Shown piece after piece: positions 62,467 to 64,000 of a stretch of DNA of 64,000 nt (positions are counted from its first letter, which is position 1; every line of letters begins with the position of its first letter). This DNA is from Hamadaea sp. (GTDB lineage: Bacteria; Actinomycetota; Actinomycetes; Mycobacteriales; Micromonosporaceae), in the NCBI RefSeq assembly GCF_013362815.1, contig NZ_JABFVK010000011.1, positions 1-64,000 on the forward strand, in the 5' to 3' direction. Under the pieces are notes generated by a model, which searched no databases, had not been told where the DNA came from, and worked only from the letters and a program-made list of their open reading frames with translations. Made by a program: the position numbers and the translations under genes.

Positions 62467-63999
62467 TCACGGTACGACCCCCGAGAACGCCTCCTGCTCC
62501 TGCGCGATCGTCCGGTCGTCGGCGTGTTCGCGTACTCGCAAAGCTCCCAAAGCCACCAGGGGCACGACGGTGGCCGCCGCCGCCCCCGCCACATTGAGCG
62601 CCGCCCCGCCGACGAGGCCCGCGAGCACGGTGGCGAGCGCGACCCCGGTGAGCGCGGCCCGGACGGCCGGATAGACGCCGAACAGCCGTTTGAGCCCGCC
62701 CCAGGGCTGGAGCAGCGCGGACCAGACGAAGACCGCGGCGCCCAGCGCGAGCAGGGTGAGCGGCGTGTTGGCGAAGGCGGTGACGTTGGACTCGCTGAGC
62801 CGGTGCACGGTCAGCCCGCCGGTGCCGTCGGCGATCTGGCTGAGGAACCGGCCGAGGCTGCCGCGGTCGGCGACCGGACGCCGCAGGTCGATGAGCGCGA
62901 ACACCACCGTCACCGCCAACCCGGCCACGGTCGCCCAGATCACCCGGCTCAGGGTCAGCCAGCCGCCGGTGCAGACGGCCACGGCGAGGCACACTCCGGC
63001 GGTCAGCGCGAGCGCGCCACCCGCGTCCGCGCCGAGGAACGGATCGCCGATGACGATCACCGCGATTCCGCCGACCAGCGCCATCAGCCAGGGCCGCCAT
63101 CGGCGCGGTGTGACCTGGACGAGGCACCCGGTGGCGAGCAGGACGCCGGAGATGAACACCCCGAGCCCCACCACGCCCAGGCCGGCGTACCGGCCGCCTT
63201 CGAGGGCCGAGTACCCCGCGACTCCGTTGAGCTGCAGGCGCGCGCCCGTCGCCAGGTCGAGCGCCACGACGGCGGCAGCGACCGCGGCGACGACCCCGAC
63301 CGGCCCGAGCGTCCGCCGGTACGCGGGCAGCAGCACCACGACGAGGGTGACGACGATCATCCCCGCGACCGTCAGCGCCCAGAAGACGAGCCCGGCGTGC
63401 CCGGAACGCCACCAGGGAGCCATCCCCGCGGCGAAGGCGGCCGGGATGGCCGAGGCCGAGGCGATGAGCGCGATCTCCGCCCACTTCGTCCAGAACGGCG
63501 GCCCGCCGCTCGACCGGGCGGACGCCTTGCGACGCGTCCAGTCGGGCAGCGGCAACGCCTTCTGCGCCCGGCCGGCCCGGGTGTACGAGCGCCGCATCGC
63601 CCAGGCGAGCAGGACGTACAGGGAAAGCTGGACGACGGCGAGAATCCCGAAGAACCACCCCGTGATCCCCCGTTGGGCGGTCGCCTGAGCATCCGCCTGC
63701 GCCGGTACGCCGATCGCGCTGGCCAGGTCGGCCGGCCGCCCGTCGGCGGGCACGGCGATGGAGCCCCGGAACAGTTTCGCCGGCGCCGCCCGCCCGAGGA
63801 CGTGGAGAATCGTCGGCGCGAGGTCGATGAGCTGGATGTATCCGTTACGCCCGGTGCCGGCGGAGGTCAGCCAGCCGGCGTCCCAGCCGGGGCCGTCGAA
63901 GATCGCGACGTGCAACCGCTGATCGGTGCTCGTGTCGGAGATTCCGGCGACCATCACCGTGCTGAGCGCGGGGCGCGCCGCGAGGAGCTTCGCGAGCTG
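62467..63999 (-). CDS. polytopic membrane protein with extracellular alkaline-phosphatase-like N-domain (5' end outside window)
   Basis: The frame is open to the right edge, so the N-terminus lies beyond the window. The first visible 100 residues (VAGISDTSTDQRLHVAIFDGPGWDAGWL, IQLIDLAPTILHVLG) look like the last part of an alkaline-phosphatase or sulfatase superfamily domain. About eleven membrane helices follow, starting ITGWFFGILAVVQLSLYVLLAW. Its position next to pyrG suggests a cell-envelope role, but no function is established. Confidence 0.7.
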   Translation of the reverse strand, partial: QLAKLLAARPALSTVMVAGISDTSTDQRLHVAIFDGPGWDAGWLTSAGTGRNGYIQLIDLAPTILHVLGRAAPAKLFRGSIAVPADGRPADLASAIGVPAQADAQATAQRGITGWFFGILAVVQLSLYVLLAWAMRRSYTRAGRAQKALPLPDWTRRKASARSSGGPPFWTKWAEIALIASASAIPAAFAAGMAPWWRSGHAGLVFWALTVAGMIVVTLVVVLLPAYRRTLGPVGVVAAVAAAVVALDLATGARLQLNGVAGYSALEGGRYAGLGVVGLGVFISGVLLATGCLVQVTPRRWRPWLMALVGGIAVIVIGDPFLGADAGGALALTAGVCLAVAVCTGGWLTLSRVIWATVAGLAVTVVFALIDLRRPVADRGSLGRFLSQIADGTGGLTVHRLSESNVTAFANTPLTLLALGAAVFVWSALLQPWGGLKRLFGVYPAVRAALTGVALATVLAGLVGGAALNVAGAAAATVVPLVALGALRVREHADDRTIAQEQEAFSGVVP

Positions 64000-64000
64000 G

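Overview
The window is chromosomal DNA from a high-GC actinobacterium. The best guess is a member of the Micromonosporaceae or a close relative. This rests on the strong G/C third-position bias, GTG starts with 4-nt ATGA/GTGA gene overlaps, many apparently leaderless genes, DtxR/IdeR and CebR-type operators, and the conserved actinobacterial order der-cmk ... rluB-scpB-scpA-parA-ald ... nudix-pyrG on the right. I see no rRNA, tRNA, CRISPR array, insertion sequence or prophage.

Layout. (1) 1-6.1 kb: the 3' part of an FxsT-like STAND ATPase that stops where its TPR region should begin, then an alpha/beta hydrolase, a methyltransferase, an NTF2-like gene under a perfect 36-bp palindrome, a beta-carbonic anhydrase and an unknown gene. 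(2) 6.2-10.6 kb: a probable surface-glycan cassette in two face-to-face two-gene operons, ending in GT4 and GT2 glycosyltransferases. (3) 10.7-20.4 kb: small regulatory and metabolic genes (MerR, LysR, TetR, hydrolases, aminotransferase IV, iron-boxed siderophore-interacting protein), including a possible 9-codon leaderless ORF followed by a strong hairpin. (4) 20.4-26.3 kb: a PadR regulator between an ABC exporter and a DHA2 efflux pump, then an NTF2-like gene and an ECF sigma factor with an NTF2-like tail. (5) 26.5-37.1 kb: heparinase-like protein, LigD-type polymerase, NarL-type two-component system, secreted beta-propellers and a CebR-boxed GH6-CBM2 cellulase. (6) 37.1-41.6 kb: a repeat-rich gap and a TetR / desaturase / FAD-oxidoreductase operon. 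(7) 41.7-64 kb: the conserved der-cmk and rluB-scpBA-parA-ald-nudix-pyrG blocks, interrupted by about 6 kb of transporter and acetyltransferase genes and by one 4-kb NACHT ATPase gene on the opposite strand.

The strongest candidate for an undescribed system is that lone NACHT/STAND gene (56043-59999). It sits exactly where actinobacterial genomes usually carry a xerD-type recombinase between ald and the Nudix gene, and it abuts the Nudix stop codon with no spacer. The second main signal is a set of intergenic palindromic repeat families that recur across the window. One is a roughly 145-bp four-unit element (two direct units, then two inverted) present twice; another has 26-bp perfect arms. 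Many genes share a TAnnnT hexamer 6-8 nt before the start codon, which suggests widespread leaderless transcription.
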